Shown: positions 9,592 to 18,533, numbered from the stretch's first letter. The stretch is 64,000 nucleotides of DNA from Streptomyces ardesiacus (GCF_003112575.1 NZ_BEWC01000002.1:1116001-1180000); one strand, 5' to 3'. The notes: generated by a model from the sequence alone, not told the origin. Numbers and translations are program-made.

Positions 9592-9777
9592 GTGAAGACG
9601 ACGATGATGTTCCACAAGATCGCCAACCCGCGACGCACGACGCTGGCGCACCTCAAGGACGCCGACGACCTGCGGGCGCCGGAGCAGCCGGAGCACGCCG
9701 TCGAGCTCCCCACCCAGACCGCCAACCCCCGCCGCACCATCCTCATGGAGATGCCGGCCACCGCCTCCGCGGAGTAG
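9592..9777 (+). CDS. Small protein with two ANPRRT motifs
   Basis: A 61-residue hydrophilic protein of unknown function. It contains the same short motif twice, IANPRRTTLAHL near residue 9 and TANPRRTILMEM near residue 43, joined by an acidic, proline-containing linker. No signal peptide, membrane segment, cysteine or known domain is visible. Start: GTG at 9592 or the paired ATGs at 9604/9607; none has a strong ribosome binding site. I recall similar short proteins at this place in other Streptomyces but not a function. The repeated motif suggests two equivalent binding sites or a processed peptide; both ideas are speculation. Confidence 0.6.
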   Translation: MKTTMMFHKIANPRRTTLAHLKDADDLRAPEQPEHAVELPTQTANPRRTILMEMPATASAE

Positions 9778-9905
9778 TACGGCGCGCCGCCGCCGGTCGT
9801 TCAGCGGCGCCGACGGCCCCCGAGGGCCTGCCCGGCGGTGCGGGCCCACCGCGATAGCCTGGAGCGTCAGACTCCAGCCAGCTCAGTCAAGGGGCCAAGC
9901 AACCC

Positions 9906-10682
9906 GTGCGCATCGCCAGGTTCTCCATCGACGGGAACGTCGCCTTCGGCGCGGTCGAGGGCGACCAGCCGGACCAGCTCGTCCTCGACATCATCAAGGG
10001 CATCCCGTTCGCGGACCACGAGCTCTCCGGCACCAAGGTGCCCCTGAGCAAGGTGCGGCTCCTGCCGCCGGTACTCCCCAACAAGGTCGTCGCCTTCGGC
10101 CGCAACTACGCCGAGCACGCCCGTGAACTCGGCAACGAGGTACCCGACGCCCCGTTCGCCTTCTTCAAGCCGTCCACCTCCGTGATCGGCCCCGGCGACC
10201 CCATCCAGTACCCCTCCTTCAGCGAGGAACTGCACCACGAGGCCGAACTGGCCGTCGTCATCGGCCGCATGTGCCGCGAGGTCCCGCGCGAGCGCGTCAA
10301 GGACGTGATCTTCGGCTACACCTGCGCCAACGACATCACCGCCCGCGACGTGCAGCGCCGCGAGAAGCAGTGGGCCAGGGCCAAGGGCTTCGACTCCTCC
10401 TGCCCGCTCGGCCCCTGGGTGGAGACCGACCTGGACCCGGCCGACCTGACCATCCAGCTCACGGTCAACGGCGGCCAGCGCCAGCTCGGCCGCACCAGCG
10501 AGATGATCCACTCCGTCGAGGATCTGATCGTCAACATCTCCGAGGCGATGACGCTGCTGCCCGGTGACGTGATCCTCACGGGCACCCCGGCCGGCGTCGG
10601 CCCCCTCAACGTCGGCGACGAGGTCGCCGTCACCATCGAAGGCATCGGCACTCTCACCAACAAGGTTGTCAAGCGTGGCTAG
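9906..10682 (+). CDS. Fumarylacetoacetate hydrolase (FAH) family protein
   Basis: A 258-residue soluble protein with the FAH fold. Family features include [16 protein letters not shown] near residue 60, [15 protein letters not shown], the acidic metal-binding [11 protein letters not shown] near 103, and the C-terminal [11 protein letters not shown]. Such enzymes cleave or isomerise C-C bonds in 2,4-diketo acids or decarboxylate oxaloacetate using Mg2+. The exact substrate cannot be read from the sequence, and no aromatic catabolic genes are nearby. GTG start at 9906. Its end overlaps the likely gltX start by eight bases, so the two are probably one transcript, an arrangement I recall from other Streptomyces. 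Confidence 0.88.
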   Translation: MRIARFSIDGNVAFGAVEGDQPDQLVLDIIKGIPFADHELSGTKVPLSKVRLLPPVLPNKVVAFGRNYAEHARELGNEVPDAPFAFFKPSTSVIGPGDPIQYPSFSEELHHEAELAVVIGRMCREVPRERVKDVIFGYTCANDITARDVQRREKQWARAKGFDSSCPLGPWVETDLDPADLTIQLTVNGGQRQLGRTSEMIHSVEDLIVNISEAMTLLPGDVILTGTPAGVGPLNVGDEVAVTIEGIGTLTNKVVKRG

Positions 10683-12159
10683 CGCATCCGACTCCCCCGT
10701 ACGCGTCCGTTTCTGCCCGTCCCCCACCGGCAACCCCCACGTGGGCCTGGTGCGCACCGCCCTGTTCAACTGGGCCTTCGCGCGCCACCACCAGGGCACG
10801 CTGGTCTTCCGCATCGAGGACACCGACGCGGCCCGCGACTCCGAGGAGTCGTACCAGCAGCTCCTGGACGCGATGCGCTGGCTGGGCTTCGACTGGGACG
10901 AGGGCCCCGAGGTCGGCGGCCCGCACGCGCCGTACCGCCAGTCGCAGCGCATGGAGATCTACCAGGACGTCGCCCAGAAGCTCCTGGACGCCGGCCACGC
11001 CTACCGCTGCTACTGCTCCCAGGAGGAGCTGGACACCCGCCGCGAGGCCGCCCGCGCCGCCGGCAGGCCCTCCGGCTACGACGGCCACTGCCGCGACCTG
11101 AGCGAGGCGCAGGCCGAGGAGTACCGGGCCCAGGGCCGCGAGCCCATCGTCCGCTTCCGGATGCCCGACGAGGCGATCACCTTCACGGACCTGGTCCGCG
11201 GCGAGATCACCTACCTCCCCGAGAACGTCCCGGACTACGGCATCGTCCGCGCCAACGGAGCGCCGCTCTACACGCTCGTCAACCCGGTCGACGACGCCCT
11301 GATGGAGATCACCCACGTCCTGCGCGGCGAGGACCTGCTCTCCTCCACCCCGCGCCAGATCGCCCTGTACAAGGCGCTGATCGAGCTGGGCGTCGCCCAG
11401 CAGATCCCCGCCTTCGGCCACCTGCCGTACGTCATGGGGGAGGGCAACAAGAAGCTCTCCAAGCGCGACCCGCAGTCGAGCCTCAACCTCTACCGCGAGC
11501 GCGGCTTCCTCCCCGAGGGCCTGCTCAACTACCTCTCCCTGCTCGGCTGGTCGCTCTCCGCCGACCAGGACATCTTCACGATCGAGGAGATGGTCGCCGC
11601 CTTCGACGTCACCGACGTCCAGCCCAACCCGGCGCGCTTCGACCTCAAGAAGTGCGAGGCGATCAACGCCGACCACATCCGCCTCCTGGAGACCAAGGAC
11701 TTCGCCGAGCGCTGCCGCCCCTGGCTGAAGGCCCCCGCCGCGCCCTGGGCGCCGGAGGACTTCGACGAGGCCAAGTGGCAGGCGATCGCGCCGCACGCGC
11801 AGACCCGCCTGAAGGTCCTCTCCGAGATCACCGACAACGTCGACTTCCTGTTCCTGCCGGAGCCCGTCCTCGACGAGGCGAGCTGGACGAAGGCGATGAA
11901 GGAGGGCTCGGACGCGCTCCTGAGCACCGCCCGCGAGAAGCTGGACGCCGCCGACTGGACGTCCCCGGAGTCGCTCAAGGAGGCCGTCCTGGCCGCCGGC
12001 GAGGCCCACGGCCTCAAGCTCGGCAAGGCCCAGGCCCCCGTCCGCGTCGCCGTCACCGGCCGCACGGTCGGCCTGCCCCTCTTCGAGTCCCTGGAGGTCC
12101 TGGGCAAGGAGAAGGCGCTGGCGCGCATCGACGCGGCCCTGGCCCGCCTCGCGGCGTGA
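10675..12159 (+). CDS. gltX: Glutamyl-tRNA synthetase
   Basis: A class I aminoacyl-tRNA synthetase of 494 residues that loads glutamate on tRNA. The HIGH-type signature is in [13 protein letters not shown] at the N terminus and the KMSKS-type loop is KKLSKRD near residue 262. Actinobacteria lack GlnRS, so this enzyme is expected to be non-discriminating and to make Glu-tRNA(Gln) for the amidotransferase GatCAB. GTG at 10675 is preferred over TTG at 10666 because AAGG sits about nine bases upstream of it. It overlaps the FAH gene and lies 1.4 kb from an array of tRNA-Gln and tRNA-Glu genes, its own substrates. A hairpin follows the stop. Confidence 0.96.
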   Translation: MASASDSPVRVRFCPSPTGNPHVGLVRTALFNWAFARHHQGTLVFRIEDTDAARDSEESYQQLLDAMRWLGFDWDEGPEVGGPHAPYRQSQRMEIYQDVAQKLLDAGHAYRCYCSQEELDTRREAARAAGRPSGYDGHCRDLSEAQAEEYRAQGREPIVRFRMPDEAITFTDLVRGEITYLPENVPDYGIVRANGAPLYTLVNPVDDALMEITHVLRGEDLLSSTPRQIALYKALIELGVAQQIPAFGHLPYVMGEGNKKLSKRDPQSSLNLYRERGFLPEGLLNYLSLLGWSLSADQDIFTIEEMVAAFDVTDVQPNPARFDLKKCEAINADHIRLLETKDFAERCRPWLKAPAAPWAPEDFDEAKWQAIAPHAQTRLKVLSEITDNVDFLFLPEPVLDEASWTKAMKEGSDALLSTAREKLDAADWTSPESLKEAVLAAGEAHGLKLGKAQAPVRVAVTGRTVGLPLFESLEVLGKEKALARIDAALARLAA

Positions 12160-12174
12160 CCGGCAGCACCCGTG

Positions 12175-12204
12175 AAGGGCGGCGTCCGCACGGGCGCCGC
12201 CCTT
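12175..12204 (+). terminator. Terminator after gltX
   Basis: Ten-base stem AAGGGCGGCG / CGCCGCCCTT with a ten-base loop, 16 bases after the gltX stop, followed by TTT. Likely factor-independent terminator. Confidence 0.7.
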
Positions 12205-12281
12205 TCCGTGCCCCGCCCTTTTCGTGCCCCGCCCGGCCCCTCCGACCGGCGCCGTCGCCGAGGAGCCCGCAGACTGACGGC

Positions 12282-12677
12282 ATGCGCCGCGAGGACATCG
12301 ACCCACGCTTCTTCGGGGACCGCCTGGCCTACAACCGGGCCGTTCTCGTCGAACAGCCCCGGCGTTGGCTCGTGGTCGCCGGTCACGAGGCCCGCGACGA
12401 CGACGGTGGCATCGCCGCCGTGGGCGACGTCCCCGGTCAGCTCCGGCTCACCTTCCGGCGCCTGGCCGAGACCCTGGACAAGGCCGGGTTCGCCCTGAGC
12501 GACCTCGTCCGGATCAGGATCTTCACCGTCGACATCGAGGCCGTCACGGCCCACTACGACACCGTCCTGGACGAACTGGCCGCCGCCGACTGCCGCCCCG
12601 CGAGCCTCCTGGCCGAGGTCCGCGCCCTGTCCGACCCGCGGATGCTGGTCGAGATCGAGGGCCTGGCCGTGCAGTAG
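12282..12677 (+). CDS. RidA family protein
   Basis: A 131-residue RidA/YjgF/UK114-type protein with the C-terminal family pattern (RPASLLAEVRAL, LVEIEGLAV). RidA proteins deaminate reactive enamine/imine intermediates from PLP enzymes; this one is a divergent subgroup member, so its exact substrate is uncertain. It contains an arginine in the PAS-x-LAEVR block near residue 115, the region that holds the substrate-binding arginine in RidA. ATG at 12282 lies about seven bases after a CAGACT -10-like element, which suggests a leaderless mRNA. It stands alone between gltX and the HAD gene. Confidence 0.82.
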   Translation: MRREDIDPRFFGDRLAYNRAVLVEQPRRWLVVAGHEARDDDGGIAAVGDVPGQLRLTFRRLAETLDKAGFALSDLVRIRIFTVDIEAVTAHYDTVLDELAAADCRPASLLAEVRALSDPRMLVEIEGLAVQ

Positions 12678-12721
12678 GGACCGCATCCGCCGACTCCACG
12701 GCGCCCCCCGCCCGTTCCGCC

Positions 12722-12734
12722 TAGGCTGGCCCCA
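12722..12734 (+). promoter_or_regulatory. -10 element for a leaderless HAD mRNA
   Basis: TAGGCT at 12722-12727 ends seven bases before the ATG at 12734, and there is no Shine-Dalgarno sequence. This is the usual layout of leaderless Streptomyces genes, where transcription begins at the A of ATG. Confidence 0.55.
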
Positions 12735-13468
12735 TGCCGATCCAAGCCGTGGTCTGGGACGTCGACGACACGCTCTTCGACTACACCACCGCCGACCGTG
12801 AGGGCATGCGTGCCCATCTCGTCGCCGAGGGGTTGCTCGCCGGGTACGGCTCGGCGGAGGAGGCGCTCGTGCGCTGGCGGGAGATCACCGACCGGCAGTG
12901 GGCCCGCTTCGCCGCGGGCGAGGTGGACTTCGTCACACAGCGCCGCGACCGCACCCGGGTCTTCCTGGGCCGGCCCGGGCTGACGGACGCCGAGGCCGAC
13001 GACTGGTTCCAGCGGTACGTCACCCACTACGAGGCCGCCTGGTCGCTCTTCCCGGACGTGCTGCCGGTCCTGGACGCCCTCGCCGACAGCCACCGGCACG
13101 CCGTGCTCTCCAACTCCAGCCTCACCGTCCAGGACCGCAAGCTGCGCGTCCTCGGCGTCCACGACCGTTTCGAGGCCGTGCTGTGCGCCGCCGAGCTGGG
13201 CGTCTCCAAACCGGACGCCGGTGCCTTCCTCGCGGCCTGCGGCGCCCTCGGTCTCGCCCCGGACGAGGTCGCCTACGTCGGCGACCACCCGGAGATCGAC
13301 GGACGCGGCGCGGCCGACGCCGGGCTGCTCTCCGTGTGGATCGACCGGGGCGGCGCCCGCGCGGCCGTCGACCCGCCGTCCGGCGGGCGCCGTATCGCCT
13401 CGCTCTCCGAACTTCCCGCGCTCCTCGGCGCCGATACCCGTTTTGGAGCCCCGTCCACCTTCGGGTAA
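12734..13468 (+). CDS. HAD family hydrolase
   Basis: A 244-residue haloacid-dehalogenase superfamily phosphatase. Motif I is DVDDTLFD near residue 9 (nucleophile and acid aspartates), motif II SNSS near 120, motif III the lysine in SKPD, and motif IV GDHPEID near 180. A helical cap sits between motifs I and II, as in the subclass I phosphatases (pyrimidine 5'-nucleotidase, phosphoglycolate phosphatase types). The substrate is not predictable. It is transcribed toward the tRNA array and probably has its own leaderless promoter. Confidence 0.9.
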   Translation: MPIQAVVWDVDDTLFDYTTADREGMRAHLVAEGLLAGYGSAEEALVRWREITDRQWARFAAGEVDFVTQRRDRTRVFLGRPGLTDAEADDWFQRYVTHYEAAWSLFPDVLPVLDALADSHRHAVLSNSSLTVQDRKLRVLGVHDRFEAVLCAAELGVSKPDAGAFLAACGALGLAPDEVAYVGDHPEIDGRGAADAGLLSVWIDRGGARAAVDPPSGGRRIASLSELPALLGADTRFGAPSTFG

Positions 13469-13560
13469 TGTTCTTCCTGCGCCGCCGGAGAGCGGGCCGA
13501 AGGGCCGGGAACCGGAAGCGCAACGCTAGAACAAGATCCCCTCCGGGGCTTGCGTTCCAG

Positions 13561-13632
13561 TGGCCTATGGTGTAATTGGCAGCACGACTGATTCTGGTTC
13601 AGTTAGTCTAGGTTCGAGTCCTGGTAGGCCAG
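13561..13632 (+). tRNA. tRNA-Gln (CTG), copy 1
   Basis: 72-nt cloverleaf with the anticodon CTG in the loop GATTCTGGTT. Acceptor arms TGGCCTA and TAGGCCA pair perfectly, and the T arm holds GGTTCGAGTCC. CCA is not encoded beyond the discriminator. Confidence 0.96.
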
Positions 13633-13671
13633 CTCGCAGAGCTTATCTGCACCGCGGAGCACATCCGCAAA

Positions 13672-13744
13672 GCCCCCGTTGTGTAGCGGCCTAGCACGCC
13701 GCCCTCTCAAGGCGGTAGCGCCGGTTCGAATCCGGTCGGGGGTA
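13672..13744 (+). tRNA. tRNA-Glu (CTC), copy 1
   Basis: 73-nt cloverleaf; anticodon CTC in CCCTCTCAAGG. Acceptor GCCCCCG pairs with CGGGGGT (G-U at the first pair). Sequence identical to copies 2 and 3. Confidence 0.96.
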
Positions 13745-13806
13745 CAGATCCTTCCCGCGAGGACAGCTCGGGTCGCTCCCGTTGTCTTCGATGCAGGATC
13801 GCTAGG

Positions 13807-13879
13807 GCCCCCGTTGTGTAGCGGCCTAGCACGCCGCCCTCTCAAGGCGGTAGCGCCGGTTCGAATCCGGTCGGGGGTA
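13807..13879 (+). tRNA. tRNA-Glu (CTC), copy 2
   Basis: Identical to the first tRNA-Glu copy over all 73 nt. Flanking sequence differs, so the copies are separated by unrelated spacers of about 20-60 bases. Confidence 0.96.
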
Positions 13880-13899
13880 CGAACTGGTCTAAACCACAT

Positions 13900-13971
13900 T
13901 GGTCTATGGTGTAATTGGCAGCACGACTGATTCTGGTTCAGTTAGTCTAGGTTCGAGTCCTGGTAGACCAG
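13900..13971 (+). tRNA. tRNA-Gln (CTG), copy 2
   Basis: Same as copy 1 except for one compensated pair in the acceptor stem: TGGTCTA pairs with TAGACCA where copy 1 has TGGCCTA and TAGGCCA. Both therefore fold correctly. Confidence 0.96.
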
Positions 13972-14015
13972 CTCGGATCTGCGGCGATGCAGTGTTGAAC
14001 GCCCGCAAGATCCAC

Positions 14016-14088
14016 GCCCCCGTTGTGTAGCGGCCTAGCACGCCGCCCTCTCAAGGCGGTAGCGCCGGTTCGAATCCGGTCGGGGGTA
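14016..14088 (+). tRNA. tRNA-Glu (CTC), copy 3
   Basis: Third identical 73-nt tRNA-Glu. It closes the array Gln-Glu-Glu-Gln-Glu and is followed by a strong hairpin starting nine bases later. Confidence 0.96.
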
Positions 14089-14096
14089 CGCGAAGT

Positions 14097-14134
14097 CCGA
14101 AGGGGGCTTCCGCTCAGGCGGAAGCCCCCTTCGG
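14097..14134. terminator. Hairpin terminator after the tRNA array and MerR gene
   Basis: A perfect 17-base stem, CCGAAGGGGGCTTCCGC (14097-14113) and its complement (14118-14134), with a TCAG loop. It lies between the last tRNA gene and the convergent MerR gene, so it can end transcription from both sides. Confidence 0.85.
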
Positions 14135-14168
14135 CGTTCACTCAGGCGGAAGCCCCCTTCGGCGTTCA
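14113..14168. repeat. 28-base perfect tandem duplication
   Basis: Positions 14113-14140 and 14141-14168 are identical and contain the right arm of the terminator stem. The left arm at 14097 can thus pair with either copy. The second copy contains the stop codon of the MerR gene (14166-14168), so the duplication has probably not altered the protein. Confidence 0.9.
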
Positions 14169-14810
14169 CTCGATGCCGTACCGTCGCGCCGACTCCTCCT
14201 CCTGCGCCAGGCGGTGCAGGGCCCGCAGCACCGGCTGGAAGAGCACCGCGGAGGCGACCGCCATCTCGACCTGCTCCGCGTCCGAGGCGTGGGTCTCCAT
14301 GAAGTCCAGCTCCCGCCGGGCCACCTCCATCATCAACGCTCCGTACGGCGCCATCAGTTCGGCGTCCCAGGGGTAGTCGAGCCGCCGCAGCGCGGCCACC
14401 GCCACCACCAGGGAGCGGTGCACGGGGGAGAGCGGGGCCATCTCCCGGGCCGTCTCCCAGCCCAGCAGCTCCAGCAGCCGGCCCACCTCGGTGCGGGCGG
14501 CGGCCACCGCCGGGTCGGCCTCGTCCGGTTCGGCGTCCTGGGGCAGCGCCCACAGGGCCGCCCCCAGCCGGATGGTGCGGCCCAGCGACTCGTCGTCGAC
14601 GTGGCCCAGCACCTCCCGGGCCGTGGCTACCGGTACCTTGCCGACCTGGATCAGCGCCCGTACCAGCCGCAGCCGGCGCAGATGGCCCTCGTCGTACTCG
14701 GCGGTGGTCGCGTTGACCTGCCGGCCGGGTGGCAACAGGCCTTCCCGCAGGTAGTACTTGATCGTCGCGGTGGAGACCCCGCTGCGCTTGCTCAGGTCGG
14801 CCAGTCGCAT
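14166..14810 (-). CDS. MerR family transcriptional regulator
   Basis: A 214-residue regulator. The N-terminal winged helix reads MRLADLSKRSGVSTATIKYYLREGLLPPG, followed by the MerR wing and a dimerisation helix (RLRLVRALIQVGKVPVATAREVLGHV). The C-terminal half is helical and has no cysteine pattern for metal binding, so an organic ligand or a protein signal is more likely. ATG at 14810 has AAGGG upstream; the longer frame to 15032 would cross the divergent promoter. It is transcribed away from the DUF4188 gene, with 82 bases between the starts and a palindrome in the middle, so it probably controls both itself and its neighbour. Confidence 0.9.
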   Translation of the reverse strand: MRLADLSKRSGVSTATIKYYLREGLLPPGRQVNATTAEYDEGHLRRLRLVRALIQVGKVPVATAREVLGHVDDESLGRTIRLGAALWALPQDAEPDEADPAVAAARTEVGRLLELLGWETAREMAPLSPVHRSLVVAVAALRRLDYPWDAELMAPYGALMMEVARRELDFMETHASDAEQVEMAVASAVLFQPVLRALHRLAQEEESARRYGIE

Positions 14811-14849
14811 CCCTTGCGCCCTTCCTCGGACATCGAACACTATCGAAGG

Positions 14850-14869
14850 GGCACTCCTTGGAGAGTGCC
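14850..14869. promoter_or_regulatory. Candidate MerR operator
   Basis: Inverted repeat GGCACTC-N6-GAGTGCC in the 82-base divergent region between the MerR and DUF4188 genes. MerR proteins usually bind such repeats between the -35 and -10 elements. That this is the site of the adjacent regulator is inference. Confidence 0.55.
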
Positions 14870-14892
14870 GCTCACCAACACGGGGAGGCGTC

Positions 14893-15456
14893 ATGCCGGG
14901 CAAGGCCGCGACCGCGACCCGCACCACCGCCGCCGCCGAGGGGGACGTGACCGTCCTGCTCATCGGCATGCGGATCAACCACTTCTGGGCCGTGCACCAC
15001 TGGCTGCCGGTCTTCCTCGCCATGCCGCGCATGCTCCGCGAGCTGGCGAAGGACCCGGAGCGCGGACTCCTGAACCACGTCCTGCTGACGGCCTCGCCGC
15101 GGACGTACTACGTCGTCCAGTACTGGGAGTCCAAGGAGAAGCTCTACGCGTACGCCCACTCGTCCGACACCTTCCACCGCCGGGCGTGGGCGGCCGTCAA
15201 CGGCAGGGAGCGCAAGGGCGCGGTGCGCGGCCACGTGGGGCTGTGGCACGAGGCCTACGTCGTGCCCGAGGGGTCGTACGAGTCGATCTACGCCGACATG
15301 CCCGCGTTCGGGCTCGCGGCGGCGCACGGACAGGTGCCGCTCGAACGACGGGGCAGGCGTGCCCGGGACCGCTTCGCGTACCGGTCGCACAGCGGTGCCG
15401 GGGAGCGGGCGCGCAAGCGCGTGGTGGCCCGGGGAGAGCTCCCGGACGGGGACTGA
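14893..15456 (+). CDS. DUF4188 family protein (monooxygenase-like)
   Basis: A 187-residue soluble protein. The family core begins with VTVLLIGMRINHFWAVHHWLPVFLAMPRML and continues with QYWESKEKLYAYAHSSD, a pattern of DUF4188, a ferredoxin-like alpha/beta barrel group related to antibiotic-type monooxygenases. ATG at 14893 follows GGGGAGG with good spacing. The reaction is unknown. Its divergent partner is the MerR regulator, so it is probably induced by the signal that regulator sees. Confidence 0.8.
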   Translation: MPGKAATATRTTAAAEGDVTVLLIGMRINHFWAVHHWLPVFLAMPRMLRELAKDPERGLLNHVLLTASPRTYYVVQYWESKEKLYAYAHSSDTFHRRAWAAVNGRERKGAVRGHVGLWHEAYVVPEGSYESIYADMPAFGLAAAHGQVPLERRGRRARDRFAYRSHSGAGERARKRVVARGELPDGD

Positions 15457-15521
15457 GAACGGCGCGGGGCCCGCCGCGGCGTTGAGGCGGGCCCGTGACC
15501 GGTCGGAGGTGTCCTCGGCGG

Positions 15522-16238
15522 TCAGCCGTTGCGGCGCAGGGCCTCGGAGAGGCGGCCGGCGGCGTCGATGATGGCCTGCGCGTGCATGCGGCCGGGGTGG
15601 CGGGTGAGGCGCTCGATGGGGCCGGAGACGGACACGGCGGCCACCACGCGGTTGGACGGGCCGCGCACCGGGGCGGAGACCGACGCGACACCGGGCTCGC
15701 GCTCGCCGATGGACTGGGCCCAGCCGCGGCGCCGCACGCCGGACAGCGCCGTCGCCGTGAACCGGGCGCCCTGGAGGCCGCGGTGGAGACGCTCGGGCTC
15801 CTCCCAGGCCATCAGGATCTGCGCCGAGGAGCCGGCCTTCATGGTGAGCGTGGAGCCGACCGGGACCGTGTCCCTGAGGCCGGACAGGCGCTCGGCCGCG
15901 GCCACGCAGATGCGCATGTCGCCCTGGCGGCGGTAGAGCTGGGCGCTCTCGCCGGTGACGTCGCGCAGGTGGGTGAGGACCGGGCCGGCCGTCGCGAGCA
16001 GGCGGTCCTCGCCGGCCGCCGCCGCCAGTTCGGCCAGGCGCGGGCCGAGGATGAAACGGCCCTGCATGTCGCGCGCCACCATGCGGTGGTGTTCCAGCGC
16101 CACGGCCAGGCGGTGGGCCGTGGGTCGTGCCAGTCCGGTCGCACCGACCAACCCCGCGAGGGTGGCCGGGCCGGACTCCAGAGCGCTCAGGACGAGGGCC
16201 GCCTTGTCCAGAACGCCGACGCCGCTACTGTTGTCCAT
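15522..16238 (-). CDS. ndgR: IclR-type regulator NdgR
   Basis: A 238-residue IclR-family protein: N-terminal winged helix ([39 protein letters not shown]) and C-terminal effector domain ([22 protein letters not shown] to [15 protein letters not shown]). In S. coelicolor NdgR controls leucine and methionine genes and antibiotic production and binds the promoter region between itself and leuC, the same arrangement as here. ATG at 16238; the longer frame to 16364 would run into the shared promoter. 197 bases separate its start from that of leuC. Confidence 0.95.
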   Translation of the reverse strand: MDNSSGVGVLDKAALVLSALESGPATLAGLVGATGLARPTAHRLAVALEHHRMVARDMQGRFILGPRLAELAAAAGEDRLLATAGPVLTHLRDVTGESAQLYRRQGDMRICVAAAERLSGLRDTVPVGSTLTMKAGSSAQILMAWEEPERLHRGLQGARFTATALSGVRRRGWAQSIGEREPGVASVSAPVRGPSNRVVAAVSVSGPIERLTRHPGRMHAQAIIDAAGRLSEALRRNG

Positions 16239-16435
16239 GCAACGATACTCCCGTCTCACTCTGTGAAACGCAAGTTCAATTTTCCGTGGAACCCGCCACT
16301 CTGGAAGGCACGAAGTCACAACGGCCCGTGACGAGAGGGCCTGGTGGCGGCTGCCCGGAAACACAGGGGTGCGGGCACCGCTTCCCCAAGATCACTAGTT
16401 GGGTCGGCGCTTCGCCGCCGACCGAAGGGAAAGCG
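16239..16435. promoter_or_regulatory. ndgR-leuC divergent regulatory region
   Basis: The 197-base region between divergent starts. It should hold both promoters and the NdgR binding site; an AT-rich stretch lies near 16255-16295. A perfect eight-base stem GGTCGGCG / CGCCGACC (16402-16423, six-base loop) ends just before the leuC ribosome binding site and could influence translation. A 22-codon frame from 16263 has no leucine run, so no leader-peptide attenuator is apparent. Confidence 0.6.
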
Positions 16436-17866
16436 ATGGGTAGGACACTCGCGGAGAAGGTCTGGGACGACCACGTCGTCCGGCGCGCCGAGGGCGAGCC
16501 CGACCTCCTCTTCATCGATCTGCACCTGCTGCACGAGGTGACCAGCCCGCAGGCCTTCGACGGCCTCCGCAAGAGCGGCCGCCCGGTGCGGCGGCTCGAC
16601 CTGACCATCGCCACCGAGGACCACAACACCCCGACGCTCGACATCGACAAGCCCATCGCGGACCCGGTCTCCCGGGCCCAGCTGGAGACGCTGCGCAAGA
16701 ACTGCGCGGAGTTCGGCGTCCGGCTGCACCCGCTGGGCGACGTCGAGCAGGGCGTCGTGCACGTGGTCGGCCCCCAGCTCGGCCTGACCCAGCCCGGCAC
16801 CACCGTGGTCTGCGGCGACTCGCACACCTCCACGCACGGCGCCTTCGGCGCGCTGGCGTTCGGCATCGGCACCTCCCAGGTCGAGCACGTGCTGGCCACC
16901 CAGACGCTGCCGATGGCCCGCCCCAAGACCATGGCGATCACCGTCAACGGGGAACTGCCCGACGGCGTCACGGCCAAGGACCTGATCCTGGCGATCATCG
17001 CGAAGATCGGTACCGGCGGCGGTCAGGGCTACATCCTGGAGTACCGCGGCGAGGCCGTCGAGAAGCTCTCGATGGAGGCCCGCATGACCATCTGCAACAT
17101 GTCGATCGAGGCCGGCGCCCGCGCGGGCATGATCGCCCCCGACGAGACCACCTTCGCCTACCTCAAGGGCCGCCCGCACGCCCCCGAGGGCGCCGACTGG
17201 GACGCGGCGGTCGCGTACTGGAAGACCTTGCGCACGGACGACGACGCCGAGTTCGACGCCGAGGTGGTCATCGAGGCCGCCGAGCTGGCGCCGTTCGTCA
17301 CCTGGGGCACCAACCCCGGCCAGGGCGCGCCGCTTTCCGCCGCCGTCCCCGACCCGGCCTCGTACGAAGACGCCTCGGAGCGCTTCGCCGCCGAAAAGGC
17401 CCTGGAGTACATGGGCTTGGAGGCCGGCCAGCCGCTGCGCTCCATCAAGGTGGACACCGTCTTCGTGGGCTCCTGCACCAACGGCCGCATCGAGGACCTG
17501 CGCGCCGCCGCGGAGATCGTCCGGGACCGCAAAGTCGCCGACGGTGTACGCATGCTGGTCGTCCCGGGCTCCGCGCGGGTCGGTCTGCAGGCCGTCTCCG
17601 AGGGCCTGGACGTGGTCTTCAAGGAAGCCGGCGCCGAATGGCGGCACGCGGGCTGCTCGATGTGCCTGGGCATGAACCCGGACCAGCTCGCCCCCGGTGA
17701 GCGCTCCGCGTCCACCTCCAACCGCAACTTCGAGGGGCGCCAGGGCAAGGGCGGCCGCACCCACCTGGTGTCGCCGCAGGTCGCGGCCGCGACGGCGGTC
17801 CTGGGCCACCTGGCCTCCCCGGCCGACCTGTCCGCCGCCGACGTCCCCACGCCCGCTGGAGTCTGA
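16436..17866 (+). CDS. leuC: 3-isopropylmalate dehydratase large subunit
   Basis: A 476-residue aconitase-family subunit that with LeuD converts 2-isopropylmalate to 3-isopropylmalate in leucine synthesis. It begins [15 protein letters not shown] and carries the substrate-binding [21 protein letters not shown] near residue 127. The 4Fe-4S ligand cysteines are in VGSCTNGR and [13 protein letters not shown] at 16436 follows GAAGGGAAAG. leuD begins five bases after the stop, so the two are an operon. NdgR is the expected regulator. Confidence 0.98.
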   Translation: MGRTLAEKVWDDHVVRRAEGEPDLLFIDLHLLHEVTSPQAFDGLRKSGRPVRRLDLTIATEDHNTPTLDIDKPIADPVSRAQLETLRKNCAEFGVRLHPLGDVEQGVVHVVGPQLGLTQPGTTVVCGDSHTSTHGAFGALAFGIGTSQVEHVLATQTLPMARPKTMAITVNGELPDGVTAKDLILAIIAKIGTGGGQGYILEYRGEAVEKLSMEARMTICNMSIEAGARAGMIAPDETTFAYLKGRPHAPEGADWDAAVAYWKTLRTDDDAEFDAEVVIEAAELAPFVTWGTNPGQGAPLSAAVPDPASYEDASERFAAEKALEYMGLEAGQPLRSIKVDTVFVGSCTNGRIEDLRAAAEIVRDRKVADGVRMLVVPGSARVGLQAVSEGLDVVFKEAGAEWRHAGCSMCLGMNPDQLAPGERSASTSNRNFEGRQGKGGRTHLVSPQVAAATAVLGHLASPADLSAADVPTPAGV

Positions 17867-17871
17867 GAGTC

Positions 17872-18465
17872 ATGGAAGCGTTCACCAAGCACACCGGCCG
17901 GGCCGTCCCGCTGCGCCGCAGCAACGTCGACACCGACCAGATCATCCCCGCCCACTGGCTCAAGAAGGTGACGCGGGACGGGTTCGAGGACGGGCTGTTC
18001 GAGGCCTGGCGCAAGGACCCGGAGTTCGTGCTCAACCGGCCCGAGCGCGCGGGCGCCACGGTGCTGGTCGCGGGCCCCGACTTCGGCACCGGCTCCTCCC
18101 GCGAGCACGCCGTCTGGGCGCTGCAGAACTACGGCTTCAAGACCGTGATCTCCTCCCGCTTCGCCGACATCTTCCGCGGCAACTCCCTCAAGAACGGCCT
18201 GCTCACGGTGGTCCTCGACCAGAAGACCGTGGACGCGCTGTGGGAGCTGGTGGAGAAGGACCCCCAGGCCGAGATCACGGTCGACCTGGAGGCCCGCGAG
18301 GTCCGCGCCGAGGGCGTCACCGCCTCCTTCGAGCTGGACGAGAACTCCCGCTGGCGGCTGCTGAACGGGCTGGACGACATCTCGATCACCCTCCGCAACG
18401 AGGACGAAATCGCCGCGTACGAGGCCGGCCGCCCGTCGTTCAAGCCGCAGACCCTCCAGGTCTGA
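17872..18465 (+). CDS. leuD: 3-isopropylmalate dehydratase small subunit
   Basis: The 197-residue swivel subunit partner of LeuC. Family marks are [20 protein letters not shown] near residue 17, [17 protein letters not shown] near 69, and [15 protein letters not shown] near 96. The length is normal. It is the second gene of leuCD and is followed by a strong terminator. Confidence 0.98.
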   Translation: MEAFTKHTGRAVPLRRSNVDTDQIIPAHWLKKVTRDGFEDGLFEAWRKDPEFVLNRPERAGATVLVAGPDFGTGSSREHAVWALQNYGFKTVISSRFADIFRGNSLKNGLLTVVLDQKTVDALWELVEKDPQAEITVDLEAREVRAEGVTASFELDENSRWRLLNGLDDISITLRNEDEIAAYEAGRPSFKPQTLQV

Positions 18466-18533
18466 TCCCGCCGGGCCACGGGTCTCCCTCCCCGAGGCTT
18501 CGCAAGGTCGAGTTTCGGCCACCCAACACCCGC

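Noticed and set aside
13603..13899. Minus-strand protein with repeated RIRTGATALRGRRARP
   Set aside because: It is the antisense translation of the repeated tRNA genes, a common false gene. The repeats are tRNA-Glu copies.
13561..14088. CRISPR-like spacing of identical repeats
   Set aside because: The repeats are full-length tRNA-Glu and tRNA-Gln genes with cloverleaf pairing; no cas genes.
16263..16331. Leader peptide for leuC attenuation
   Set aside because: The 22-codon frame has no consecutive leucine codons and no ribosome binding site.
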